Below the pieces are notes generated by a model. It did not search any database, was not told the DNA's origin, and saw only the letters and a program-made list of their open reading frames with translations. Position numbers and translations under genes: made by a program. From an uncultured Clostridia bacterium (GTDB lineage Bacteria > Bacillota > Clostridia > Christensenellales > Borkfalkiaceae), in contig CALARO010000201.1 of assembly GCA_937888935.1 (NCBI GenBank), forward strand, positions 1-8,487: a stretch of 8,487 bases of DNA, given 5' to 3'. Every line of letters begins with the position of its first letter. Position 1 is the first letter of the stretch. Of the stretch, positions 1-6,015 are shown one piece after another.

Positions 1-252
1 TTTTTTCTTGATATTTTGTGCAAATAAATGAAAAAAAATAACATTTTCGCGCGAAAAAAGTCGGGAAAAGTCGAAAACGCGGCAAAAATGAACGCAATTC
101 ACGTTTTGGGCGCAGGTATGCACAAGCTGCGCGCAAGCGGCGGGCGATCGGTAATTTATCGGCAAACCGTCGGCGCGCGGGCAAAAAACAGTTTGTGATA
201 AAAAATTTTTTGCGCCGAGGCGATTTTATTTTTAAAAATTCGGGTATAAAGA
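1..252. other. Non-coding leader region, no supported gene
   Basis: This stretch precedes the first promoter and holds no reading frame with a ribosome binding site. It starts AT-rich and turns GC-richer. The one structured item is a perfect 14-bp palindrome, TTTTCGCGCGAAAA, at 44-57, followed by two AAAGTCG-containing repeats near 57-75. It may be the upstream region of a gene beyond the left edge. I see no tRNA, terminator with a T-run, or known riboswitch in it. Confidence 0.5.
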
Positions 253-281
253 TTGATAATTCAAGAAAAATGTGCTATCAT
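253..281 (+). promoter_or_regulatory. Sigma-A type promoter of the zinc metallopeptidase gene
   Basis: A -35 box TTGATA (253-258) and a -10 box TATCAT (276-281) are separated by exactly 17 bases. The -10 is preceded by TGC (273-275), which makes it an extended -10. Transcription should begin near 288, leaving a leader of about 58 bases before the start codon at 346. The GTGCTAT core is shared with the promoters at 4445 and 7637. Confidence 0.75.
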
Positions 282-345
282 ATAAATACCCGAATGAAAA
301 AGGCTCATTCGGCCAAGATAGCGAAATCAAGGACGGAAAACAGGA

Positions 346-1077
346 ATGATGTATTATATCTTTATGGGGTTGCTGGTGCTTTGCGCGCTTTTCGCAACGT
401 GGGCAAGCGCAAAAGTCAATTCTACATACAGCGCGTTCAGAAATGAAGAGGCAAGCTCGAAAATGACGGGGTACGACACGGCGATGCGGCTGCTTCGCGC
501 GAACGACGTAGACGATATAGCCGTGGAAAAAGTGAAGGGCAATCTCACCGATCACTACAATCCTTCGAAAAAGCTTGTGAATTTATCGGAAAGCACCTAC
601 GGCGACGACTCGGTGGCTTCGGTGGCGGTGGCGGCGCACGAAATCGGGCATGTGATGCAAAAAAAGAGCGGGTATCTGCCGTATAAAATCCGCACGGCGC
701 TTGTGCCGCTTGCGAATATCGGCTCGTTTCTCGCGTTGCCGCTCGTGATTTTAGGCATTATCTTAGAGCTTTCGATTTTTGCGGCGACCTCTGCCGGCAC
801 GGGATTTAATATCGCGATGGTGGGCGTAGCGGCGTACGGACTTTCCACGTTGTTTACGCTGGTTACCCTGCCCGTGGAACTTGACGCTTCGCGGCGGGCG
901 AAAGCGATGCTGATAGAAGAAGGAATTTTAAACGAAGAAGAATTGTACGGCGCTTCGAAAGTATTGAAAGCGGCGGCGATGACGTACGTAGCCGCGCTTG
1001 CCACGTCGCTCGTATACTTTTTGCGGTTTTTGTGGTACGTGCTTTTGATATTCGGCGGCGGCAAAAAAAAGAAATAA
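346..1077 (+). CDS. yugP: YugP-type membrane zinc metallopeptidase
   Basis: Predicted integral-membrane neutral zinc metallopeptidase of the family that includes Bacillus YugP (Zn_peptidase_2); its substrates are not established. The 243-residue product has an N-terminal hydrophobic segment (about 2-20) and a soluble stretch with the zinc site HEIGH at 98-102. Further hydrophobic segments lie at about 118-145, 155-175 and 208-236, and the tail is lysine-rich. The E178-L-D-A-S segment after the third membrane helix matches the family position of a third metal ligand. Length is close to the family norm. The start is the first of two tandem ATG codons (346 and 349); AAGGACGG at 329-336 stands 9 bases upstream of 346, but starting at 349 would change little. 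It has its own promoter at 253-281 and ends before a bidirectional terminator, so it is probably monocistronic. Family assignment is confident; the gene name is by family resemblance. Confidence 0.88.
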   Translation: MMYYIFMGLLVLCALFATWASAKVNSTYSAFRNEEASSKMTGYDTAMRLLRANDVDDIAVEKVKGNLTDHYNPSKKLVNLSESTYGDDSVASVAVAAHEIGHVMQKKSGYLPYKIRTALVPLANIGSFLALPLVILGIILELSIFAATSAGTGFNIAMVGVAAYGLSTLFTLVTLPVELDASRRAKAMLIEEGILNEEELYGASKVLKAAAMTYVAALATSLVYFLRFLWYVLLIFGGGKKKK

Positions 1078-1104
1078 AATCGAAAAATAAGAATAAGGTA
1101 TAAT

Positions 1105-1134
1105 AAAGCCCACCCGTTTGCGCGGGTGGGTTTT
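1105..1134. terminator. Bidirectional intrinsic terminator between convergent genes
   Basis: CCCACCCG (1109-1116) pairs perfectly with CGGGTGGG (1123-1130) around a 6-base loop. A/T pairs on either side extend the stem to about 1105-1134. On the plus strand the stem is followed by TTTT; on the minus strand it is followed by a T-rich run reading CTTTATTATA. It lies 27 bases past the metallopeptidase stop and 24 bases past the stop of the minus-strand gene, so it can serve both. Confidence 0.85.
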
Positions 1135-1158
1135 GCATTGCGCCGAGGGCGTAAAAAA

Positions 1159-1671
1159 CTAATTGTTTTCGGCGTCGAATTTCTTTTTATCGAAAACGGC
1201 TCTTTGTTTGTACACAAGAATCGGCACGAGCGAAACTTCCTGCAATCTGTTATAAACCGCCTGACTGACTTGCTCGCGGCTTTCGCATAAATTCCCGGTT
1301 TCGTCGGTATACTCGAATTTCAAATTGTAAATCGTGTATCTCGAAACACATCCGTTATGGTTTTCGGTAACTTCCGTTTCTGATAAATCAAGGATTTTAC
1401 CCGTTTCGGCATGACCTTTTCTCGCCACGTCGAGCGATTTTTTGCCGTCGATAATCATTTTAACGCCGTTGCAGATAAACCCCGCCGCGGCAACAATCAT
1501 AATTCCGCCGATCAGGCACATAAACACTACGCCGAATTTATCGTCGTCGGGATCATGATTTTTTACGCCCGAAGCGATCACGTTTGCGGCGATGATCACG
1601 GCGATTAAGGCGATGACGATTCTTACGATGCCGCCGACCATTGTGCCGCGTTCGAATTTTTTTCTTTCCAT
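1159..1671 (-). CDS. Two-pass membrane protein, DUF3592-like
   Basis: Function unknown. From the ATG at 1671 the product has 170 residues: a short basic N-terminus (MERKKFERG), a membrane helix at about 11-34, an acidic loop (NHDPDDDKF, about 38-46) and a second helix at about 47-74. An approximately 95-residue soluble domain rich in beta-strand pattern follows (ETGKILDL, YNLKFEYTDETG, SLVPILVYKQRAVF). Two helices followed by such a domain resemble DUF3592-type proteins; this is pattern recognition, not a confirmed match. Start choice: the frame is open to a GTG at 1680, but that GTG lies inside the ribosome binding sequence AGAGGTGA (minus strand, about 1684-1677), which sits 5 bases before the ATG at 1671, so the ATG is the likely start. 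It has its own promoter on the minus strand (1738-1766) and ends at the shared terminator. Confidence 0.75.
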   Translation of the reverse strand: MERKKFERGTMVGGIVRIVIALIAVIIAANVIASGVKNHDPDDDKFGVVFMCLIGGIMIVAAAGFICNGVKMIIDGKKSLDVARKGHAETGKILDLSETEVTENHNGCVSRYTIYNLKFEYTDETGNLCESREQVSQAVYNRLQEVSLVPILVYKQRAVFDKKKFDAENN

Positions 1672-1676
1672 AAAAT

Positions 1677-1684
1677 TCACCTCT
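1677..1684 (-). promoter_or_regulatory. Ribosome binding site that sets the start of the DUF3592-like gene
   Basis: Read on the minus strand, AGAGGTGA lies 5 bases before ATG at 1671. A GTG at 1680 falls inside this motif and has no motif of its own at a useful distance, so the shorter product is preferred. Confidence 0.65.
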
Positions 1685-1737
1685 TTGAAAATTGCAAAAG
1701 AGAAGCGGTTTTGAAATGTGTTCGCTTTTGCTTTTTT

Positions 1738-1766
1738 ATTATATCATAAAACGGCGGGGATTTCAA
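1738..1766 (-). promoter_or_regulatory. Sigma-A promoter of the DUF3592-like gene
   Basis: On the minus strand, TTGAAA (1766-1761) and a perfect TATAAT (1743-1738) are separated by 17 bases, with TGA directly before the -10 (extended -10). The predicted leader is about 60 bases. It contains an inverted repeat GCAAAAG/CTTTTGC (1694-1700 with 1725-1731), which may form a weak leader hairpin. Confidence 0.75.
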
Positions 1767-1789
1767 ACGTTCTCGCGGCGTGCAGGCAA

Positions 1790-1814
1790 AATTTATAAAG
1801 CATTTTTATAAATT
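1790..1814. repeat. AT-rich perfect 10-bp hairpin
   Basis: AATTTATAAA (1790-1799) and TTTATAAATT (1805-1814) are perfect inverted copies around a 5-base spacer. No T-run follows on either strand, so it does not look like an intrinsic terminator. It lies 36 bases outside the left edge of the larger inverted-repeat element. Confidence 0.6.
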
Positions 1815-1849
1815 CGGCGGGGCGCGTAAATAAAAAAACAATTTGTCGA

Positions 1850-2125
1850 AGCCGAATAAAAATAAGCTTGAACTGATTTAGCGGGCAAATCGCGCCTGAT
1901 ATTGCGTAGTTTTCGCTTGTAATGCGCTTTTAGGGCTACGCGCAAAAGCCTTGTTTGAGTTGCGATTTGCACCGCTAAATTCGCGAAGCGACTGAAAGGA
2001 CGGCATTTTTGATGATTTTTGGCGCAATCGCCCGCAGATGTATCGGAATACTTCAAGGGCGAGTACGGCGAAAAGGGCAAAAATGCCATTCTTTCAGGCA
2101 TATTTAAGCTTATTTTTATTCGGCT
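1850..2125. repeat. 276-bp palindromic intergenic element with 20-bp terminal inverted repeats
   Basis: The ends, 1850-1869 and 2106-2125, are perfect 20-bp inverted copies (AGCCGAATAAAAATAAGCTT at the left). Two more inverted repeats are nested inside. Arm 1876-1893 pairs with 1962-1979 with one extra base (ATTTAGCGG then GCAAATCGC), and arm 1992-2011 pairs with 2078-2097 at 18 of 20 positions (GGCATTTTTG half identical). Smaller pairs include GCGTAG/CTACGC (1904-1909 with 1936-1941) and a TTCGCGAA palindrome at 1980-1987. The layout is a stem closing two side hairpins. Reading frames across it (a 140-codon one on the minus strand and a 67-codon one on the plus strand) lack ribosome binding sites and follow the palindrome. 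There is no transposase and no clear target duplication. It could be a miniature mobile element, a dispersed repeat, or a structured RNA. Confidence 0.75.
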
Positions 2126-2152
2126 ATATGCAAAAAATTTAAAAAACGTTCC

Positions 2153-2205
2153 AAAAGAGCGGAAATCGGGGCAAAAATTTCCCGGTTTTCGTTCTTTTTT
2201 GTTTT
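2153..2205 (+). terminator. Long terminator-like hairpin upstream of the spoIVF operon
   Basis: Bases 2153-2170 can pair with 2181-2198 over 18 positions, three of them G-U, around a 10-base loop. The 3' arm runs into a T-rich tail (2195-2205, broken by one G). It looks like a strong intrinsic terminator on the plus strand, yet no plus-strand gene lies upstream before 1077. On the minus strand the stem is followed a few bases later by T-runs, so action in that direction is also possible. It could insulate spoIVFA from read-through or end an RNA made from the element to its left. Confidence 0.6.
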
Positions 2206-2212
2206 CCGCGGG

Positions 2213-2230
2213 CATAAAATAGCATACAAG
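2213..2230 (+). promoter_or_regulatory. Possible -10 region of the spoIVF operon promoter
   Basis: Between the hairpin ending at about 2205 and the ribosome binding site at 2257 lie CATAAAATA (2213-2221, fits the sigma-K -10 pattern CATANNNTA and contains TAAAAT) and CATACAAG (2223-2230, close to a sigma-E -10). I find no matching -35 for either. A promoter is expected here because the terminator separates the operon from upstream DNA, but its sigma factor cannot be fixed from sequence. Confidence 0.25.
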
Positions 2231-2274
2231 CCACGGAAAAACTCGTCGATGGCTTCAAAAGGAGGTTTATCGTT

Positions 2275-3324
2275 ATGAACGAAGAAATCGAGTACGCCGA
2301 AATGCTGGAAATCCCCGTTTCTACCGTTTCCGTTACGGAAAAACGCAGAAAATTCCGCAAAAATAAAGGCGATCTCAAAGAAAAACTTATCTCGAAAGTC
2401 AACGACAAGGCGGCAGTTGCGGCTTCGGCTGCCGGCGCTGCTGCGGCGGCCGCAAACGGCGCGGGTGCGGATTATCCCGCCTATTCTTCCGATTTTTCGG
2501 GCGCGGGCGCAAACGCAGGCATAAACGCAAGCGAAAATGCGGGTGCAGGCACGGCGAACATAAACGCGAACGTAGCGGCAAGCGTGGCGAACGCGGCAAG
2601 CGAAGCGGCGGCGAGCGCGGGCGCGGGCATAAACGCAAACGCGGCAAACGATAACGGCTATACGCAGCCGTACTATTCCGAATTCAACACGGTGACGATC
2701 GAAAACGATCGCGGATATAACAGCTACAATTATAACGCCGACGGCGAATATCCGGGCGGCGCATACGCGGCGGGGCAGCGCAAAAAGGGCGGTTTTGCGG
2801 GCAAATTCGTGGCGTTTGAATTTGCGGCGGCGTGCGTGCTTTGCGCCACGATTTTCATGACGAACGTATTCTTGCCGAAAAGCGGCATGAACGTATTTTT
2901 CCGTTCGCTCAATCAGCCGAAAGCGGAAGCGCCCGCGGTTAAAAAATATTCCGATTTCACGCTGCGCAGCGTGGTAAACGATTTCGCGGAAGTGCCGCTT
3001 ACGGTATCGGATACGGGCGTTCTCACGTTCAAGGGCAAGTGCTGCGTGTACCCGGCGATAGACGGCACGCTTTCCGAAATCACCAAGAACGAAAACGGCA
3101 CTTACGACGTGAAAATTTCGCACACCGACGATTTCTACGGCCTGATCAGCGGCCTTGACACGGTGTACTACGAAACGGGCGAGAAGGTGTACGCGAACAT
3201 TCCCGTAGGCTACACGCGCGGCGAAAACGACGTGCAGGTGACGATGTATTCGGGCGGCGAAATGATCACTTCGTTTGCCGTGGACGAAGAAAACTGTCTG
3301 GTATGGGCGGAAGCGCAGAGTTGA
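2275..3324 (+). CDS. spoIVFA: SpoIVFA-like sporulation membrane protein with degenerate M23 domain
   Basis: Likely partner and regulator of the intramembrane protease encoded next; in Bacillus subtilis SpoIVFA holds SpoIVFB with BofA in the outer forespore membrane until SpoIVB cleaves it. The 349-residue product has an N-terminal basic segment (about 1-45, with EYAEMLEIPVSTVSV and KRRKFRKNK) and an Ala/Gly/Asn-rich low-complexity stretch (about 46-127). A Tyr/Asn-rich stretch (about 128-168), one membrane helix (about 178-200) and an extracytoplasmic LytM/M23-like domain (about 235-345) follow. In that domain the YPAIDGTLSEI, VKISH and TGEKVYANIPVGY patterns are recognisable, but the zinc-binding HxH is replaced by DVQVTMY, so peptidase activity is not expected, as in known SpoIVFA. 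The ribosome binding site AAAAGGAGG (2257-2265) is 9 bases from the ATG. It overlaps spoIVFB by 22 bases. It is longer than B. subtilis SpoIVFA, mainly through the low-complexity insert. Sequence divergence leaves some doubt about the name. Confidence 0.78.
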   Translation: MNEEIEYAEMLEIPVSTVSVTEKRRKFRKNKGDLKEKLISKVNDKAAVAASAAGAAAAAANGAGADYPAYSSDFSGAGANAGINASENAGAGTANINANVAASVANAASEAAASAGAGINANAANDNGYTQPYYSEFNTVTIENDRGYNSYNYNADGEYPGGAYAAGQRKKGGFAGKFVAFEFAAACVLCATIFMTNVFLPKSGMNVFFRSLNQPKAEAPAVKKYSDFTLRSVVNDFAEVPLTVSDTGVLTFKGKCCVYPAIDGTLSEITKNENGTYDVKISHTDDFYGLISGLDTVYYETGEKVYANIPVGYTRGENDVQVTMYSGGEMITSFAVDEENCLVWAEAQS

Positions 3325-4322
3325 AAACGGGTGCGAGCCAAACGGAAGTGTACCCGAGCCAAAGGGAAGTTTACGCAAACCGTAATAAAGTTTACGCAAA
3401 TTACGCGCGCCGGGAAGAAACCTACGCGCGTAAAAACGTGCGTAAAACGCGTAGAAAGCAAAAACCGAAAAGGCAAAACGAAGAGGGGCGGGCGTTCCGC
3501 GTTCACCCTCTCTTTTTGCTTGCGGGGGCGTACGCGTGCCTGAGCCGATCGCTGCTTTTGTATCTCGGGGCGGTGCTTGTCGCGCTCGAACACGAGTGCG
3601 CTCATTCGTTTGCGGCGGCGCGGCTCGGCTTCCGATTAAACCGCGTGGTGCTGATGCCCTACGGCGCGGTGATTTCGGGCAATCTCGAAGGCATTTCTTT
3701 CAAAGACGAAATCCGCGTGGCGGCGGCAGGACCTTTCTGCAATCTTGTCACCGCGCTTCTTTTCGCCGCGCTCTGGTGGCTGTTTCCCGATACCTACGCG
3801 TACACCGATACGGCGTTTTATCTTTCGCTTTTCATCGGCGCGGGCAATCTTCTGCCGCTGTACCCCTTAGACGGCGGGCGCGTTTTAAAATGCGCGTTAG
3901 CCATGAAAGCGGGCGAAAAAACGGCGTTGAAAATTTGCCGCGCGATCAGCGTTTTTGCGGCGTGCGCGGTTTTTGCGGCGGCGTGCGCGCTTGCGGCGCG
4001 GGGCAAAGGCGCGTTTTCGCTTTTCGCTTCGGCGGCGTTTCTTGGTTTCGGCGCGTTTTCGGGTGGCGGCAGATACGAAAAAATTCAACCCGATTACGCG
4101 GCGGCGTTTCTGCGCGGAGTAGAAATCAAGCGCGCGGCGGCGGACGGAAACATGACTTTAAAACGCGCGCTCGCGCTTTGCGAAAGCGGAAAATATCTGA
4201 TTTTGGAAGTGTATTCGGGCGGCGAAAAATCGTTCGAAACGGAAGAAAAAGATTTATATAACGCCGTTTCGGGCGAAAATCTGTATCGTTCGCTTGCGCA
4301 GATTTTCGGGCGCGCCGCCTGA
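3303..4322 (+). CDS. spoIVFB: SpoIVFB-like intramembrane (site-2) zinc metalloprotease
   Basis: Predicted M50 family intramembrane protease; the B. subtilis counterpart cleaves pro-sigma-K in the mother cell. The active-site set is complete: HECAH with H97, E98 and H101 in the first hydrophobic block, and N182-L-L-P185-x-x-P188-L-D190-G-G-R, where D190 is the expected third zinc ligand. The N/P/P/D spacing equals that of B. subtilis SpoIVFB. Hydrophobic segments lie at about 68-118, 136-162, 168-186 and 210-252. The C-terminal 70 residues (about 265-335) may be a reduced CBS-like domain. Residues 1-65 are an unusual, very basic, Tyr/Val/Ala-repeating extension. The start is uncertain: ATG 3303 gives a 22-base overlap with spoIVFA and no good ribosome binding site. 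TTG 3321 overlaps the upstream stop as TTGA, which suits translational coupling, and GTG 3348 is also in frame. All three keep the catalytic core. Confidence 0.85.
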   Translation: MGGSAELKTGASQTEVYPSQREVYANRNKVYANYARREETYARKNVRKTRRKQKPKRQNEEGRAFRVHPLFLLAGAYACLSRSLLLYLGAVLVALEHECAHSFAAARLGFRLNRVVLMPYGAVISGNLEGISFKDEIRVAAAGPFCNLVTALLFAALWWLFPDTYAYTDTAFYLSLFIGAGNLLPLYPLDGGRVLKCALAMKAGEKTALKICRAISVFAACAVFAAACALAARGKGAFSLFASAAFLGFGAFSGGGRYEKIQPDYAAAFLRGVEIKRAAADGNMTLKRALALCESGKYLILEVYSGGEKSFETEEKDLYNAVSGENLYRSLAQIFGRAA

Positions 4323-4331
4323 GTTTCGCCT

Positions 4332-4353
4332 GAAATCCGCCCGAAATCCGCCC
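4332..4353. repeat. Tandem 11-bp duplication
   Basis: GAAATCCGCCC occurs twice head to tail (4332-4342 and 4343-4353), 9 bases after the spoIVFB stop. No function is apparent, and it is short enough to be a local slippage event. The rest of this gap up to the next promoter is A-rich, with several AAAAACG repeats and no terminator that I can see. Confidence 0.6.
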
Positions 4354-4444
4354 AAAGTAAACCGAAAATGCGCAAAAAAACGAAAAAAGAAGCGAATATA
4401 GCCTGAAAAACGTAAAAAACGTGTGAAAAACGCGCGGAAAAGCG

Positions 4445-4473
4445 TTGCCAAAAACACAAAAGCGTGCTATACT
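4445..4473 (+). promoter_or_regulatory. Sigma-A promoter of the RNase G/E gene
   Basis: TTGCCA (4445-4450) and TATACT (4468-4473) are separated by 17 bases, with TGC before the -10 (extended -10, GTGCTATACT). The transcript should start near 4480, giving a leader of about 36 bases. This separates the RNase from the spoIVF operon transcriptionally, although read-through is possible because no terminator is visible between them. Confidence 0.72.
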
Positions 4474-4515
4474 TGTTAGCGGTGTAAAATTTTCCTTGGC
4501 AGGCAAAGGCGACGA

Positions 4516-6015
4516 ATGAAAAAAGAGTGGTTTTTCGACAGATACTGCGGGCATTTGATGGCTGCGCTTTTAGAGGACGGCGAATTGACGGAATTTGCCG
4601 CCGAAACGGAAAAGAACGGCGATCTTGTGGGCAACGTGTACAAGGGCAGAGTGACGAACGTGCTTTCGGGCATGCAGGCGGCGTTTGTATCGTGCGGACT
4701 TGAAAAAAACTGCTATTTATCCACCGACGAAACTTTTACCGACTGTTCGAAATACGACGGCGCGCACGCAATTCAACGTCCGCTGCGGCTGAAACCGGGC
4801 GACGAAGTGGTGGTGCAGGTAACGCAGCCGCCGCGCGGAAACAAGGGGGCGAAAGTCACCACGCGGCTTTCGTTTGTGGGCAAGCGGCTGATCTACCTGC
4901 CTACAACCGATTACATGGGCATTTCGCGCAAGATCACGCACGAAGAAACGCGGAACGTGCTTTTGAAAATCGCGGAAAAGATGCGGAAAAACGCCGACGA
5001 GGGGTTTATCGTGCGCACGCAAGCGCCTTACGCTTCGAAAAAGGCTTTGGAAAAGGAAGCCGAGTATTTGAAAAAACTGTACGCGGAAACGCTTGAAAAG
5101 GCGAAAAACGCCAAAGTGGGCGCGCTTTTATACCGCGACAGCGATCTGCCCGTGCGCGTGATGCGCGACAGCATCGGCGACGACGTAACGCAGATGACGG
5201 TGGGCGATAAAACGCTGTACGAAAAGCTTGTGGGTCTTGCGAAACTGCGCGGCGATCTCTCGCCGAAAAAAATCGTTTATACGGGCGGCGAAAAGGCAAT
5301 GTTCAGAAGGTTCGGCATAGATAAACTCATGTACGAAGCGGTAAAGCCGAACGTGATGGTGAAAGGCGGGGGGTATCTCGTGATTCAGCAGACGGAAGCC
5401 ATGACGGTGGTAGACGTAAACACGGGCAGCTACGTGGGCAATACTTCGATGGAAGAAACGGCGTTTTCCGTAAATCTCGCGGCGGCGCGCGAAGTGGCGC
5501 GGCAGGTGCGGCTGAGAAATGTGGGCGGCATCGTGGTGGTGGATTTTATCGACATGGACGAGCCTGCGCATCGTCAGGCGGTGACGGACGCGCTGACGGC
5601 CGCGCTCGCGCGGGACAAGGCGAAGTGCCGCGTGCTGCCGATGAGCGATCTGTGCCTTACGGAATTTACGAGAAAGCGGCTCGGCAGCGAAGTGCAGTCT
5701 TACTTTTTCAAGCCGTGCGGGCATTGCGAATCGCGCGGGTTTATTCAGGCGGACGTGTTTGTGGTATCGCGCCTGCGGGCGGACATCATGGATCTTTTCG
5801 CGAACGGCTACAAAGCGGCGGTGGTGGAACTCAACGACGCGCTCATGAAGAAGATTCTGCGCGAAGGTTGGCTTTCCGAAGAAGCGAAAGGCGACTGGCG
5901 GAATAAGCGCGTGTACATGATTCCGCACAAGACGTATGCGGACGGCGAATTCACCTTGCGCGGCGATAATTCGGGCGTACTGACATTGCCCGATAAAGCA
6001 CAGATATTATATTAA
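4516..6015 (+). CDS. rng: Ribonuclease G/E family endoribonuclease
   Basis: Single-strand-specific endoribonuclease of the RNase E/G family, acting in rRNA maturation and mRNA turnover in the cytoplasm. The 499 residues match the catalytic module without the long RNase E scaffold tail. An S1-type domain lies at about 36-125 (VGNVYKGRVTNVLSGMQAAF, then KGAKVTTRLSF). The 5'-sensor/RNase H-like region is at about 126-280, and the DNase I-like catalytic core contains D300 (AMTVVDVNTG) and D343 (GGIVVVDFIDMDEP), which match the two metal-binding aspartates of E. coli RNase E. A zinc-link CGHC at 401-404 (CPRC in E. coli) is followed by a C-terminal small domain. AAAGG (4505-4509) lies 6 bases before the ATG. 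In Clostridia this gene commonly sits near spoIVFAB and upstream of the L21/L27 ribosomal protein genes; here pyruvate kinase follows instead. The stop codon overlaps the left arm of a palindromic element. Confidence 0.93.
   Translation: MKKEWFFDRYCGHLMAALLEDGELTEFAAETEKNGDLVGNVYKGRVTNVLSGMQAAFVSCGLEKNCYLSTDETFTDCSKYDGAHAIQRPLRLKPGDEVVVQVTQPPRGNKGAKVTTRLSFVGKRLIYLPTTDYMGISRKITHEETRNVLLKIAEKMRKNADEGFIVRTQAPYASKKALEKEAEYLKKLYAETLEKAKNAKVGALLYRDSDLPVRVMRDSIGDDVTQMTVGDKTLYEKLVGLAKLRGDLSPKKIVYTGGEKAMFRRFGIDKLMYEAVKPNVMVKGGGYLVIQQTEAMTVVDVNTGSYVGNTSMEETAFSVNLAAAREVARQVRLRNVGGIVVVDFIDMDEPAHRQAVTDALTAALARDKAKCRVLPMSDLCLTEFTRKRLGSEVQSYFFKPCGHCESRGFIQADVFVVSRLRADIMDLFANGYKAAVVELNDALMKKILREGWLSEEAKGDWRNKRVYMIPHKTYADGEFTLRGDNSGVLTLPDKAQILY

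Noticed and set aside
88..198. 36-codon plus-strand frame starting ATG at 88 (MNAIHVLGAGMHK...)
   Set aside because: No ribosome binding site, no promoter in front, no recognisable sequence; likely chance.
597..1217. 206-codon minus-strand frame opposite the metallopeptidase
   Set aside because: It crosses the bidirectional terminator and runs antisense to the HEIGH-containing gene; no independent support.
1694..1731. Plus-strand terminator formed by GCAAAAG/CTTTTGC followed by T-run
   Set aside because: The stem is short and AT-rich with a 24-base loop, and no plus-strand transcript is expected there; it lies in the leader of the minus-strand gene.
1793..2215. 140-codon minus-strand frame across the gap before spoIVFA
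   Set aside because: Its extent follows the inverted-repeat element and the hairpin. Composition is erratic, there is no ribosome binding site, and the codon use does not match the neighbouring genes. A repeat-borne spurious frame is the better explanation.
2019..2222. 67-codon plus-strand frame after the inverted-repeat element
   Set aside because: It runs through one arm of the palindrome and straight through the terminator-like hairpin, with no ribosome binding site.
2202..2230. Sigma-E promoter for the spoIVF operon
   Set aside because: CATACAAG fits a -10, but the bases 13-15 upstream do not resemble the sigma-E -35; kept only as a low-confidence -10 region.
2116..3399. 427-codon open frame on the minus strand, longer than the gene opposite it
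   Set aside because: It is the complement shadow of spoIVFA: Arg/Val/Cys/His-rich, no ribosome binding site and no recognisable domain. The plus strand has a strong ribosome binding site, a membrane helix, an M23-like domain and an overlapping protease partner.
3536..4261. 241-codon alternative-frame plus-strand reading of the spoIVFB region
   Set aside because: Arg-rich out-of-frame shadow; the site-2 protease motifs with correct spacing are in the other frame.
5128..5928. 266-codon minus-strand frame inside rng
   Set aside because: His/Arg-rich complement of the RNase G/E gene, whose catalytic motifs on the plus strand are unambiguous.
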